Positions 8,591 through 17,775 are shown, counted from the first letter of the stretch. The stretch: DNA of 64,000 nucleotides from Chloroflexota bacterium (GCA_023480885.1 JAMCWX010000046.1:1-64000), one strand, 5' to 3'. Notes: generated from the sequence alone by a model not told the origin. Translations and numbers: made by a program.

Positions 8591-9994
8591 ATGCAAGTTG
8601 ACATAGAGTTTAGAGACCTGGAAGAAGCCGCCGAAAAAATCTGGGACATCGCTCTGAAGGTGGGCTTAGATCCTTATCCTACCCACTTCGAGATCGTTCC
8701 AGCATCGATAATGTACGAGTTCGGCGCCTATGGGCTGCCAGGTAGGTTCGCTCACTGGACACACGGCAAAGCATACCACCGTCTCAGGACTATGTACGAC
8801 TATGGCCTGAGCAAGATCTACGAGTTGGTTATCAACAGCAATCCGTGCTATGCCTTCCTTCTCGAAGGGAACTCGCCGCTACAAAACAAGCTGGTGATTG
8901 CCCACGTTCTCGCTCACTGCGACTTCTTCAAGAACAACGCTTATTTCGCCCCTACTTCGCGGCAGATGGTGGAGACTGCCAGCAATAACGCCGATCGCAT
9001 TCGCCGTTACGAGTTCTTGCACGGTAAGCTGGAGGTCGAGGAGTTTCTCGATGCGGTGCTTTCTATTCAGGAACACGTAGATCCTGACGTGTTCATCAAG
9101 CGCAACAAGGCTGAAGAAAACAAGGTTAGGCCCGAGCGACAGACACCGTACGACGACCTCTTTGGTCTGGAAAAAGGTCTGACAGAGAAACCTGACAACA
9201 AGCAGGAGAAGTTCCCGCTCTCTCCTGAGAAGGATCTGCTGCTGTTCATAGCCGAGAATGCCGCTCACCTTCAAGACTGGCAGCGTGATATTATCTACAT
9301 CGTTCGCAATGAGATGCTCTATTTCGTGCCTCAGATGCAGACCAAGATTATGAACGAGGGATGGGCCAGCTTCTGGCATGCCCGCATATTGCGGGAACTG
9401 GACCTCACGGAAGCCGAATATGTGGAGTTCGCGTCACTGCACTCTAGCGTCCTCTCTCCCTCCAAAACGGAAGTTAACCCGTATTACATTGGGATGAAAA
9501 TCTTCGAGGACATTGAGAAGAGGTGGAACGAGCCCTCTGACGAGGAAAGGCGAGCTTTTGGCCGCAAAGGAGGCGAGGGGCGCCAGAAGATTCTCGACGT
9601 TCGCGAAGTCGATAACGACGTTTCTTTCCTCAGGACGTACTTGACGAAGCATCTGGTAGAAGATCTCGACCTTTACATATACAAGCTGGAAGGCGAAGAG
9701 TGGAAGATCGTCGAGAAAGACTGGGAAAAGATCAGGGACATGCTCGTAGCGAGCATGACCAACTTTGGGAGCCCTGTCATAATGGTCGAGGACGCCGACT
9801 GGAACCGCAATCGCGAGCTATATCTGAAACACTCTTACGAGGGCATGGAGCTCGACATTGAGTACGCAGAGAAGACGTTGCGATACGTGCACAAGCTTTG
9901 GGGGAGAGCGGTACACCTGGAGACGATTGTAGACAGCAGCAATGTCGTGCTGACGTTTGATGGGGAGAAGAACACAATCAAGAGAAACTCTTGA
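8591..9994 (+). CDS. spoVR: SpoVR family protein
   Basis: The 467-residue protein has the hallmarks of SpoVR/YcgB: WDIALKVGLDPYPTHFEIVPASIMYEFGAYGLPGRFAHWTHGK at the N terminus, NPCYAFLLEGNS, and HVLAHCDFFKNN near residue 105. FVPQMQTKIMNEGWASFWHARI follows in the middle. The conserved histidine, glutamate and tryptophan pattern resembles a metal-binding helical fold. In Bacillus, SpoVR affects spore cortex formation; in non-sporulating bacteria it travels with prkA and yhbH, as here. It begins 7 bases after yhbH. It is convergent with otsB, with 12 bases between stops and no obvious terminator. Confidence 0.95.
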   Translation: MQVDIEFRDLEEAAEKIWDIALKVGLDPYPTHFEIVPASIMYEFGAYGLPGRFAHWTHGKAYHRLRTMYDYGLSKIYELVINSNPCYAFLLEGNSPLQNKLVIAHVLAHCDFFKNNAYFAPTSRQMVETASNNADRIRRYEFLHGKLEVEEFLDAVLSIQEHVDPDVFIKRNKAEENKVRPERQTPYDDLFGLEKGLTEKPDNKQEKFPLSPEKDLLLFIAENAAHLQDWQRDIIYIVRNEMLYFVPQMQTKIMNEGWASFWHARILRELDLTEAEYVEFASLHSSVLSPSKTEVNPYYIGMKIFEDIEKRWNEPSDEERRAFGRKGGEGRQKILDVREVDNDVSFLRTYLTKHLVEDLDLYIYKLEGEEWKIVEKDWEKIRDMLVASMTNFGSPVIMVEDADWNRNRELYLKHSYEGMELDIEYAEKTLRYVHKLWGRAVHLETIVDSSNVVLTFDGEKNTIKRNS

Positions 9995-10006
9995 TTGGGT
10001 GTCGGC

Positions 10007-10834
10007 CTAGATAGTGGGCGTGTCTTTGCCGGCGGCTTCCTTAGCGAGCCACACTAGAAATCGCTCGACCTCCGAGACGCCGTCCAGTGTAACCTCGGCG
10101 TGATCCAAGACTTGTGGGGGCGTTTCGAAGCCAAGCACGGCGATGGCCAGAGTGCTCAAGCCTCTGGCCGCTCGCAACTTCTGGAGCATAATGAACGCGT
10201 CTACGTCGGTCACATCGTCGCCAAGGTAGATTACGCTGGCCAGCTTGTAGAACTCTACGAGTCGCCTGAGTGCGCTACCTTTTGCCCCTTTTACCTGCGG
10301 TCGAAGTTCGACGACCATCTTGCCTTCGAAGACCTCCAGTGTCTTCGCCGCCTTGACTTCTTGGATCGCCTGCAAGATAGCGGCTCTTGCCACCTTCGGC
10401 TGTGTCGCTCTCCTGTAATGAATCGAGGCTGTAACGCCCTTGTTCTCGATCAGCACGCCGGCTATCTGCGATCTGCGGGCTAGCTCGTGCAGAACCTCTT
10501 CGATCCTGGACTTGTAGAACTCTGCGTCAGGACGCGATAGGACACTGCCGCCTGCCCATTCCTCCAGACCGTGGTTTCCGATGTAGATCAGGCCATCTAC
10601 GGCGATCATTGCCCGAGCATCGTCGGCAGACCGGCCTGACACGGCCGCGACAACGTCGAAGTAGGGTACAAGCGCTCTCAAGGAGTTTCTGCAAGCTGCG
10701 GTCACAAATGCTTGCTGGGGCGTGGGAGCTATCTCGCTGATGGTGCCATCAATATCGAATGCCAAACAGCGAGGACGGCTTGATAAGATATCGCGAATTG
10801 AATCGAGGCAGTCGAAAAGGTGTTTGCTCAGCAC
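10007..10834 (-). CDS. otsB: trehalose-6-phosphate phosphatase
   Basis: This 275-residue HAD-family protein has the nucleophile motif FDIDGT (Asp27 and Asp29). Further HAD features are VAAVSGRSADDARAM, GNHGLEEW, the ELRPQVKGAKGSALRRL lysine region and the acidic motif YLGDDVTDVDAF. The cap-domain layout is that of OtsB, which dephosphorylates trehalose-6-phosphate. No otsA is nearby, so the source of substrate is not visible. A promoter at 10841-10869 places the transcription start on the GTG at 10834, so the mRNA is probably leaderless. The frame continues upstream to TTG 10876 but without a ribosome-binding site. It is divergent from ribK. Confidence 0.9.
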   Translation of the reverse strand: MLSKHLFDCLDSIRDILSSRPRCLAFDIDGTISEIAPTPQQAFVTAACRNSLRALVPYFDVVAAVSGRSADDARAMIAVDGLIYIGNHGLEEWAGGSVLSRPDAEFYKSRIEEVLHELARRSQIAGVLIENKGVTASIHYRRATQPKVARAAILQAIQEVKAAKTLEVFEGKMVVELRPQVKGAKGSALRRLVEFYKLASVIYLGDDVTDVDAFIMLQKLRAARGLSTLAIAVLGFETPPQVLDHAEVTLDGVSEVERFLVWLAKEAAGKDTPTI

Positions 10835-10840
10835 AGGATA

Positions 10841-10869
10841 ACTATAACACCTATTAGTCGACGCCGCAA
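10841..10869 (-). promoter_or_regulatory. otsB: promoter of otsB, predicted leaderless
   Basis: On the minus strand TTGCGG (10864-10869) and TATAGT (10841-10846) are 17 bases apart. The start point 7 bases downstream coincides with the GTG codon at 10834. Confidence 0.5.
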
Positions 10870-10974
10870 GCAGCAAGCTTACCTGATTTGACGGGGAAAG
10901 CCGCGTGGGGTAAACTATTCAGGTAGCGACGCACGTCCAGACCACGATTCTTGGGGTGTAACTTGACAAGGTCC

Positions 10975-11412
10975 GTGAGTGAAAACGACCCCACGCAGGC
11001 GATTGTGCTGAAAGGACGGGTAATGCCTGGACTCGGGCAGGGACGGTCCTTTACCGAGCTTGCCTGGGCCAGGGCCCAATTCATTGAGAAGCTTGATATC
11101 AACCCTTATCCTGGCACCCTCAATTTGCTGCTGGAACAGCCCGAAGACCTCAGGAGCGTCGCCGTGCTACGCAGCCAGGCTGGTATTGAGATCGTACCTG
11201 AATCGCCACAGTTTTGCTCGGCCAAATGCTTCCCCGTCCTGTTAGAGGGCAAGCTAGCAGGTGCAATCGTGTTCCCAGAGGTAGATGGTTATCCGCCCGA
11301 CAAGCTTGAGATTATTTCTGCGGTAAGAGTTAAGACCCAGTTGCAGATAGAAGATGGCGATACTGTCACCGTGTCTTTAGCCAGGGACTTCGCAACTGTA
11401 CCATCGCAATAG
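10975..11412 (+). CDS. ribK: CTP-dependent riboflavin kinase (archaeal RibK/DUF120 type)
   Basis: The 145-residue protein matches the archaeal riboflavin kinase fold, not bacterial RibF. It has LKGRVMPGLGQGRSFTEL near the start, then KLDINPYPGTLNLLLE, FCSAKCFPVLLEGKLAGAIVFPEVDGYPPDKLEIISAV and a final GDTVTV strand. The archaeal enzymes phosphorylate riboflavin to FMN using CTP. The key PGTLN motif is present. The GTG at 10975 is taken as start with a weak AAGG 3 bases upstream; TTG 10951 is possible. It is followed 31 bases later by yfhO in the same direction. An archaeal-type enzyme in a bacterial setting is unusual and suggests old transfer. Confidence 0.82.
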   Translation: MSENDPTQAIVLKGRVMPGLGQGRSFTELAWARAQFIEKLDINPYPGTLNLLLEQPEDLRSVAVLRSQAGIEIVPESPQFCSAKCFPVLLEGKLAGAIVFPEVDGYPPDKLEIISAVRVKTQLQIEDGDTVTVSLARDFATVPSQ

Positions 11413-11443
11413 CTGCGGTGTGAAAGTCGGGGGTTGAGGTATT

Positions 11444-14011
11444 GTGGCTCCACTAATTCCGCGTGTTCTAATCGAGAAAATCGACGGGCTCTTCTTTGGT
11501 GCGGCCTGGAGAAAGGATCTGCTCGCGCTTTGCGTCCTGCTTCTTCTGTCGCTTATCTACTTTAAGAACGGCATAGTCGACGGGCAGATATACTTCGAGC
11601 CGGACACCACGAGCTTCTACTATCCAGTAATGTCGTCCGTTGATAGCGCCCTGGGGCGGAACACAATCCCGCTGTGGACACCGTATATTTTTGGCGGCTA
11701 TCCCCTCTTTGCCGACGGCGAGGGGGGCATGCTATATCCTTTCAATCTTCTGCTTCTGTGGCTGTTGCCCGCGCAGCAGGCACTTGTGTGGTCCATGGTG
11801 ATCCGTTTCTTTCTGGCTGGGGCGTTCACTTATGCCTACTTGCGCACGTTAGCCAGGAGCAGAATGGCAGCATTGGCATCAGGCATCGTCTTTGCTTTCA
11901 GCAGCTTTATGGTCATTCAACTCCATCATACCAACGTGACCAACAGCGCCATCTGGCTCCCAGCCATTCTGTTCTCCGTGGAGTTAGCCCTACAATCAAG
12001 AGGTCCCAGGCGATTGTTCTTTCTTCTGTGTTCTGGACTGGCCGTAGGTATCCAGTGTCTGGGCGTCCACGTTCAGCCTGTCCTGCTTACCATGTTTGCG
12101 TTGTCGCTTTATGTACCCTTCCGCGTGCTTTTCACAGACGTTGCGTTGGACTCTCCAGGGCTAAGGAAGAAAGATACCGCTCTTTCTGGCGAACAGCCGA
12201 GACTTGCGAAGCTACGCGTCGGTTGGGAGAAGTTGCGGCCGAAACTGTCGTTGCTAGCTTTGGTGCTGGCGATAGTACCTACCGTAGGGCTTGGCATTGC
12301 GGCCATCCAACTCCTGCCGCTGCAAGAGCTCGGGGCGTTCTCGTTCCGCGGGCACGGCGTTAGCTACTGGTTTGCGACACGATTCTCCCTTCCCCTGCAG
12401 AACCTTATCACGTTGATTTTCCCGTACTTTTTCAGGAAGGCGGATGGCTCGACGTGGTCGTTGTGGATTCAGTGGGAATCCACGGTATACGTGGGCATCT
12501 TTCCGTTGATCCTGGCGCTGCTGGCGGTCATCTGGGTGAGGAAGAAGCTTGTCGCGTTCTATGCATTCCTCGCGCTGGCGAGCCTGCTATTTGCGTTCGG
12601 CGACTACCTTCCTGTGAAGTTGTATTGGCTCGTATGGCAGCTCCCAGGCTTCGATGTGTTGCGAGTGCCATCACGTTTCACGTATCTCTTCGTTTTTTCC
12701 GCGGCAGTGTTGGCTGGCTTTGGTTTAGATTGGCTCGGCGGTCAACTTGCACGATCTGACCGCACAGCAAAGTCGCTGAGACACGTATCGAACAGATGGC
12801 TGGTCGGCCTTTTATCAGCCATCGCCGCGTTTTTCATTCTTCTGGTTGCTGGACTTTGGGATGCACGCGAGTGGGTGTTGAACGACAAGCAAGGAATCAT
12901 CGAACTGCTCAAGACCAGTTACATCACGATGAGGAATGAGAACTGGTGGGGCTTGTCGCCTGAGAGCATCTACAATGCGCTCAGGTTGACGCTTGATCCG
13001 TCGAACCCCAAGACGGCGCAGCCTTTAGCTGCTCTTGCTCTGATATTCGTCATCTTGCTGCTCTGGTTCCGTTTTCGTTCTCAGTCTAACTTATGGAAGG
13101 GCGCGGTCGTCGTGCTAATCGCTGCCGATTTGATGTCGTTCGCGCTGCAGTTCCACCCGACTATCACCTGGGATACGCTGGCAGGAGCTTCTGGTCCGAC
13201 GCGCTTCCTGGCAGAGAACAACGGACTACATCGTGTTTACAATCGTTATACAGGCAAGCGGACCGAGCCTAATCGCCTGCTGCCTTTTAAGATCGCAATT
13301 GCAGGCGGTTACAGCTCGTTGGAGATGGAGCGGCATAAGAATTTCGTCAAGGCAATTGAAAAAGGGAACACGCGTTTACTCGATCTCTGGAACGTGCGCT
13401 ATATCGTCAGTAGGTCTGGACAGCCGCCTTTGTCGCCCTCCTATCCAGTCGTCTTCCAGGAAGGCGATGTGGTGATTTACGAGAACACGAATTACTTGCC
13501 TCGCATCTTCGTTGTCGATGCCGCGACGATGGTGGACTCAAACGAGGCAGCCCTGGATAAGGTGGAGGATAAGGGTTTTGATCCGAGAAGCGTCGTCGTG
13601 CTGGAGGGCAGACGAGAGGATTCACGTGTGGCGAAACCTTCTTTGCCATATGCTGTTGCAAGCGCTGCCGGCCAGACGTCGTCCAGTACGGAGAGGCGTC
13701 CTGCTGTCGATGTTGTCAGTTACCAACGCGAGGACGTAATGGTTCACGCAGATGCCCCGAGAGAGTCGTTCCTGGTCATCACGGATTCCTTCTATCCAGG
13801 CTGGAAGGCATACGTCGATGGTGAGGAGGCAAAGATGTACCGCGCAGATTACCTGTTCAGGTCGGTATTCCTGCCGCCTGGATCGCACACCGTGGAGTTC
13901 GTTTTCCGCCCTCTCACCTTCGAGATAGGTAGAAACATCAGCGTTGTAACGCTTGTCCTGGTGCTTTCGTCGTGCGCATTGCTCTTTTACCAGGTTCGTC
14001 GGCGAGCATAA
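11444..14011 (+). CDS. YfhO family multi-pass membrane protein (GT-C-like)
   Basis: This large 855-residue membrane protein carries about a dozen hydrophobic segments between residues 20 and 560 and a soluble beta-rich C-terminal region. The last membrane segment is near 835-850. Family motifs include DTTSFYYPVMSS after the first helix, PLWTPYIFGGYPLFADGEGGMLYPFN near 75-100, and the C-terminal VITDSFYPGWKAYVDGEEAKMYRADYLFRSVFLPPG. Bacterial YfhO proteins are linked to glycosylation of surface polymers such as lipoteichoic acid, presumably using lipid-linked sugars. Substrate here is unknown. The GTG start has GAGG 5 bases upstream. It lies 31 bases after ribK and is followed by a separate promoter for the next gene. 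Confidence 0.88.
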   Translation: MAPLIPRVLIEKIDGLFFGAAWRKDLLALCVLLLLSLIYFKNGIVDGQIYFEPDTTSFYYPVMSSVDSALGRNTIPLWTPYIFGGYPLFADGEGGMLYPFNLLLLWLLPAQQALVWSMVIRFFLAGAFTYAYLRTLARSRMAALASGIVFAFSSFMVIQLHHTNVTNSAIWLPAILFSVELALQSRGPRRLFFLLCSGLAVGIQCLGVHVQPVLLTMFALSLYVPFRVLFTDVALDSPGLRKKDTALSGEQPRLAKLRVGWEKLRPKLSLLALVLAIVPTVGLGIAAIQLLPLQELGAFSFRGHGVSYWFATRFSLPLQNLITLIFPYFFRKADGSTWSLWIQWESTVYVGIFPLILALLAVIWVRKKLVAFYAFLALASLLFAFGDYLPVKLYWLVWQLPGFDVLRVPSRFTYLFVFSAAVLAGFGLDWLGGQLARSDRTAKSLRHVSNRWLVGLLSAIAAFFILLVAGLWDAREWVLNDKQGIIELLKTSYITMRNENWWGLSPESIYNALRLTLDPSNPKTAQPLAALALIFVILLLWFRFRSQSNLWKGAVVVLIAADLMSFALQFHPTITWDTLAGASGPTRFLAENNGLHRVYNRYTGKRTEPNRLLPFKIAIAGGYSSLEMERHKNFVKAIEKGNTRLLDLWNVRYIVSRSGQPPLSPSYPVVFQEGDVVIYENTNYLPRIFVVDAATMVDSNEAALDKVEDKGFDPRSVVVLEGRREDSRVAKPSLPYAVASAAGQTSSSTERRPAVDVVSYQREDVMVHADAPRESFLVITDSFYPGWKAYVDGEEAKMYRADYLFRSVFLPPGSHTVEFVFRPLTFEIGRNISVVTLVLVLSSCALLFYQVRRRA

Positions 14012-14027
14012 GTTCGGCCAAGTTTGG

Positions 14028-14056
14028 TTGTCAGAAAAGTATTGATGCGTTATAAT
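14028..14056 (+). promoter_or_regulatory. sigma-70-type promoter for the FmdB-like gene
   Basis: TTGTCA (14028-14033) and a perfect TATAAT (14051-14056) are 17 bases apart, giving a start near 14063 and a leader of about 40 bases. Confidence 0.6.
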
Positions 14057-14101
14057 AACTCAGAAAACCAAGCCTTAAGTGGTGTTTCATCCGGGTGACA
14101 G

Positions 14102-14470
14102 ATGCCCATTTACGAGTACAAGTGCGACAATTGCGGCCGAATATCGAGCGTTCTTGAACGGGGCTACTCCGCGCCGCGTATGGTGACGTGTACAAGCTGT
14201 GGGCGCACTGGCCTGAGGAAACTGGTATCGCGTTTTGCTGTGGTGAGGTCTGAGGAAAGCCGCCTGGAATCTCTTGCAGATCCCAGTGCCTTTGCAGGTG
14301 TCGACGAAAACGATCCTCGCAGCATCGCTCGCTGGGCCAGGAAGATGGGGAAGGAGCTAGGCGAGGACCTTGGAGACGACTTCGACCAGATGGTCGAAAG
14401 GATGGAGGCAGGGGAGATGCCTGAAGATCCAGGAGGCGAGGAAGCAAACGATGAAGCCCTGTTAGATTAG
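14102..14470 (+). CDS. FmdB family zinc-ribbon protein
   Basis: The 122-residue protein begins MPIYEYKCDNCG and has a second pair at VTCTSCG, the CxxC...CxxC zinc ribbon of the FmdB/CxxC_CxxC_SSSS family. The rest is an acidic, helical C-terminal tail with repeated Glu and Asp residues and no known motif. Members are small putative regulatory proteins; the original FmdB was proposed to regulate formamidase genes, but most have no assigned role. The gene has its own strong promoter at 14028-14056. The ribosome-binding site (GGGTGA) is weak. Confidence 0.85.
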   Translation: MPIYEYKCDNCGRISSVLERGYSAPRMVTCTSCGRTGLRKLVSRFAVVRSEESRLESLADPSAFAGVDENDPRSIARWARKMGKELGEDLGDDFDQMVERMEAGEMPEDPGGEEANDEALLD

Positions 14471-15033
14471 CAGGGTTTTTCTCTGGAGGGTTGCGTTATC
14501 CGTCCCCGACGATGGGGTCGCGGGAGTTAGCGAGGAAGCTGGCGGATTAGTGCGAGCCCCGATGCGTTCCAAGTGCTGCAGGTATTTCGTAAAGTATCGG
14601 GGCGGACAGGGTGTTCTTGAAACGCATCCGACCGAGATAGGCTCGTAGTATAATATTAGCTGGCGCCGTATCTTGAGGAAAACTCCTCCTCTCTATCTCC
14701 GCTCAGACTCTGAGTATATGGACGGGAACCCCTGGGTATTTGTGTCAAATGCCCCACGGTTCGTTCATCCTTCTGACACCGTAACATCAGAGTATAGGTC
14801 GCACGGCCAACGTCGTTTGAAGAGTTCAGAGCGCCGCCTGATCTACAGTGTAGCAGCGATGAATGAGGTGCGCGCGGGTCAAAGCAGGCTGGAACAACGC
14901 AATGTCGAGTAACCCTTGAGAGTAACAGTCGTTGATGACTAGTCGACTGGGCCACGCTGGTGGTGTTGCCAAGTGGCGTGCTCTGTATGGCTCGGAAAAT
15001 GCTAGATGGCAAAGCTAACAGGAGGTTTGATAG
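14471..15033 (+). other. 563-base intergenic region before nfnA, with possible alternative RNA hairpins
   Basis: No convincing gene is seen. Near the start, GCCCCGAT (14556-14563) is complementary to ATCGGGGC (14596-14603). An overlapping segment at 14559-14573 pairs with 14616-14630 in 13 of 15 positions, so the two stems exclude each other. A TATAAT (14649-14654) follows without a good -35. AGGAGG at the end serves nfnA. The remaining 300 bases hold nothing recognised. Confidence 0.4.
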
Positions 15034-15873
15034 GTGTACAGAATTGTCGCGACAGAGGTTCCAACTCCCAACAGCAAGCTTTTCATGATCGACGCTCCTC
15101 GGATCGCCCGGAGGGCGAAAGCGGGTCAGTTCGTGGTGATCAGGGTAAGTGAAGCAGGTGAGCGTATCCCTCTAACTATTGCCGATCACGACCCGGAGAA
15201 TGGCACCATAACGATCATCGTTCAGGCGATTGGAAAGACAACGCGAAAACTAAGTGAGCTCAACGCGGGGGATTCGGTTGCCGACGTCGTCGGGCCTCTA
15301 GGTCTGGCTACGGAAATCGAGAAGTACGGCACTGTCCTTTGTATTGGTGGAGGCTTCGGAATGGCCGCGATGTTCCCTGTCGCGCAAGCGTTCAAAGAAG
15401 CGGGTAACAAGCTAATTGCCGTTATCGGAGCTCGGAACGAAAGCCTGCTCCTCTGGGAAGATCGAATGCGCGAGATTGCGGACGAGATGCTTATCACGAC
15501 TGATGACGGCTCTAAAGGGCGCAAGGGCATGGTGATCGATGCGCTGAAGGACGTGTTGGCTGAGGGCCGCAAGCTTGACTTAGTAGTGGCTGTCGGGCCG
15601 GTGATAATGATGCGCGCTGTGGCCAACATCACCAGGCCATACGGTGTTAAGACGATGGTCAGTCTCAATCCGATCATGATCGATGGCACTGGCATGTGTG
15701 GTGGTTGCCGCGTCACCGTAGGCGGTGAACAGAGGTTCGTATGTGTGCACGGACCTGACTTCGATGGACACGAGGTCGCCTGGGACGAGTTGATGGCGCG
15801 GTTGACGATCTACCAACCGGAGGAAAAGGTTGCGCTGGAGAAGTACCAGTGCGAGGCTTGTAAGAGCGCGTAG
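15034..15873 (+). CDS. nfnA: NfnA-like FAD/[2Fe-2S] subunit of NADH-dependent ferredoxin:NADP oxidoreductase
   Basis: The 279 residues match the sulfide dehydrogenase/NfnA family. A ferredoxin-reductase-type FAD domain (RIPLTIADHD near 48, VVGPLGL near 86) precedes an NAD-binding domain (CIGGGFGMAAMFPVA near 102, GARNE). A C-terminal [2Fe-2S] site is formed by GMCGGCR and FVCVHGPDFDGH. With NfnB it couples NADH and reduced ferredoxin to NADPH formation by flavin-based electron bifurcation, or confurcation. GTG 15034 is the start, with AGGAGG about 9 bases upstream. nfnB follows after 88 bases. The pair fits an anaerobe with ferredoxin-linked metabolism such as the acs pathway in this window. 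A glutamate-synthase accessory role is the alternative, but no large glutamate synthase subunit is here. Confidence 0.9.
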   Translation: MYRIVATEVPTPNSKLFMIDAPRIARRAKAGQFVVIRVSEAGERIPLTIADHDPENGTITIIVQAIGKTTRKLSELNAGDSVADVVGPLGLATEIEKYGTVLCIGGGFGMAAMFPVAQAFKEAGNKLIAVIGARNESLLLWEDRMREIADEMLITTDDGSKGRKGMVIDALKDVLAEGRKLDLVVAVGPVIMMRAVANITRPYGVKTMVSLNPIMIDGTGMCGGCRVTVGGEQRFVCVHGPDFDGHEVAWDELMARLTIYQPEEKVALEKYQCEACKSA

Positions 15874-15961
15874 TCCGGTAAGGTGCTATACCACACTTGA
15901 TCGTGATATGGCCGGGGGCGAAGCAAATTAGTAGTTTGGAACCTTAGGAGGAATTGAGGCG

Positions 15962-17377
15962 ATGCCGCTTAAACCAGAACGACAGCCTATGCCGGTACAA
16001 GATCCTGGAGTACGTGCCAGGAACTTCGATGAGGTGGCGCTAGGATATTCTCCAGAGCAAGCTCAAGCCGAAGCCTCGCGCTGCATCCAGTGCAAGAAGC
16101 CCACGTGTAGAATGGGATGTCCCGTAGAGGTTGAAATCCCGCAGTTCATTAAGCATTTGAGAGATGGGGATCTGCCCAACGCGGTCAAGGCGCTGAAAAG
16201 CAAGAACAATCTTCCTGCCATCTGCGGTCGTGTTTGCCCCCAAGAGACTCAGTGCGAAGCTCAATGTATCCTCGCCAAGAAGGGTACTTCTGTGGCAATT
16301 GGCCGTCTTGAGCGCTTTGTGGCTGATTGGGAGGGATCTCAGGGGATCACGGTGCCCGAGCTGCTGCCTGCGACGGGAAGAAAAGTTGCTATTGTGGGCT
16401 CTGGGCCCGCCGGCTTGACTGCTGCCGCCGACCTGGCCCGATTGGGCCATTCCGTCACCATTTTCGAGGCGCTGCATGTGCCTGGGGGCGTATTGTCGTA
16501 TGGCATTCCACCTTTCCGTTTGCCCAGAGATGTAACGCGATCTGAGATCGATTACGTCCGCAGTCTCGGTGTGGAGATACAGACTAACTGGATTGTTGGC
16601 AAGACGATCGACGTCGAGGAGATGTTTTCTGAGGGTTTCGAGGCCGTCTTCCTGGGTACAGGCGCTGGCCTTCCACAGTTTATGGGCGTTCCAGGTGAGA
16701 ACCTGAACGGCGTGTTCTCCGCCAACGAGTTCCTGGTCCGAGTGAACCTGATGAAGGCTTACCTGTTTCCCGAATATGATACGCCAGTGAAAATCGGCAA
16801 GCGCGTGGCCGTGATCGGAGCTGGCAACGTTGCCATGGATGCCGCACGAGTTTCACTTCGTCTTGGGGCGGAGCAGGTTACTATCGTCTACAGACGTTCC
16901 GAGGCCGAGATACCGGCCAGACATGAGGAGCTGGTGAACGCCAGGGAAGAGGGTGTCGCCTTCAAGCTGCTCACCGCTCCCACAAGAGTGCTTGGCAACG
17001 AAAAGGGATGGGTAGTTGGTCTGGAATGTCAAGGGATGGATCTTGGCGAGCCAGATGCCAGCGGACGACGCAGACCGGTGCCAAAGCCCGGGTCTGAGTT
17101 TGTTCTAGATACCGATTCGGTGATCGTTGCTATCGGCACTAGCCCGAATCCTCTAATTCCTCAATCTACGAAAGGGCTCAAGACAGGCAAACACGGGACC
17201 ATCGTCGCCGACGAGAGCACTGGCGCAACGTCGATGGAAGGCGTTTGGGCCGGCGGTGATGCGGTCACCGGCGCTGCCACGGTTATCTCGGCAATGGGCG
17301 CTGGGAAGAGGGCGGCCGCAGCCATTCATGAGTACCTCATTTCAAGAACTCCTGCGAAGCTTGGCTTGTTGCGGTAA
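15962..17377 (+). CDS. nfnB: NfnB-like NADPH-dependent oxidoreductase (glutamate synthase small-chain family)
   Basis: The 471-residue protein starts with a helical domain carrying two [4Fe-4S] cysteine sets (RCIQCKKPTCRMGCPVEVEIP and ICGRVCPQETQCEAQC). It continues with an FAD-binding GSGPAGLTAAADLARLG near 145 and an NADPH-binding GAGNVAMDAARVSLRLGA near 285. A closing GGDAVTGAATVISAMGAGK FAD motif follows. Length and order match NfnB and the small chain of glutamate synthase. Pairing with the [2Fe-2S] NfnA subunit directly upstream supports the bifurcating transhydrogenase. ATG 15962 has AGGAGG about 9 bases before it. A strong terminator follows at 17414-17445. Confidence 0.92.
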   Translation: MPLKPERQPMPVQDPGVRARNFDEVALGYSPEQAQAEASRCIQCKKPTCRMGCPVEVEIPQFIKHLRDGDLPNAVKALKSKNNLPAICGRVCPQETQCEAQCILAKKGTSVAIGRLERFVADWEGSQGITVPELLPATGRKVAIVGSGPAGLTAAADLARLGHSVTIFEALHVPGGVLSYGIPPFRLPRDVTRSEIDYVRSLGVEIQTNWIVGKTIDVEEMFSEGFEAVFLGTGAGLPQFMGVPGENLNGVFSANEFLVRVNLMKAYLFPEYDTPVKIGKRVAVIGAGNVAMDAARVSLRLGAEQVTIVYRRSEAEIPARHEELVNAREEGVAFKLLTAPTRVLGNEKGWVVGLECQGMDLGEPDASGRRRPVPKPGSEFVLDTDSVIVAIGTSPNPLIPQSTKGLKTGKHGTIVADESTGATSMEGVWAGGDAVTGAATVISAMGAGKRAAAAIHEYLISRTPAKLGLLR

Positions 17378-17413
17378 GACCTTCCGAACGTTCTCCTGGT
17401 TTGCGATGTTGCA

Positions 17414-17445
17414 AATGGCCGGGGCCGTTAGGCCCCGGCCATTTT
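17414..17445 (+). terminator. rho-independent terminator after nfnAB
   Basis: A perfect 13-base stem (17414-17426 with 17431-17443) closes a GTTA loop and is followed by a short T run. It sits 37 bases after the nfnB stop. Confidence 0.85.
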
Positions 17446-17666
17446 GTGGGTGCGTGACGACGAATTCGCCTTGCATCAGGGCAGCTACCTGTCATACAAT
17501 GGGTTTGGGAGGCATAGGTATGGAGGGCCTGTTGCCTCAATCGTCCACGACGCAAAAGGAGGAGGTTAAATGAATCTGGGTAAGGGCTGGCCTTGACATT
17601 CTCATTGCCCAGAGCCTCACGCTCCAGTTCCACGGGCAGCTTCCCAAGGCGAAAGTTGCCAGCTTG

Positions 17667-17682
17667 TGGCACGACTCTTGCA
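17667..17682 (+). promoter_or_regulatory. sigma-54-type -24/-12 promoter motif for the cytochrome c lipoprotein
   Basis: TGGCACGACTCTTGCA is a full match to the sigma-54 consensus TGGCACG-N4-TTGCA, with GG at 17668-17669 and GC at 17680-17681, 10 bases apart. Start would be near 17693, about 80 bases before the gene. Confidence 0.75.
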
Positions 17683-17775
17683 CAATAGCGTTGTTGTTTT
17701 GGTATAGAGACCAGGTTGTGGTGAGGTTTTGGGCTGTGCGATCACGAGGAACTCAGAAGAAAAGGAGGTACATGA

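Noticed and set aside
14673-14912. 79-residue frame in the gap before nfnA
   Set aside because: No ribosome-binding site, no motif and no coding-like residue pattern.
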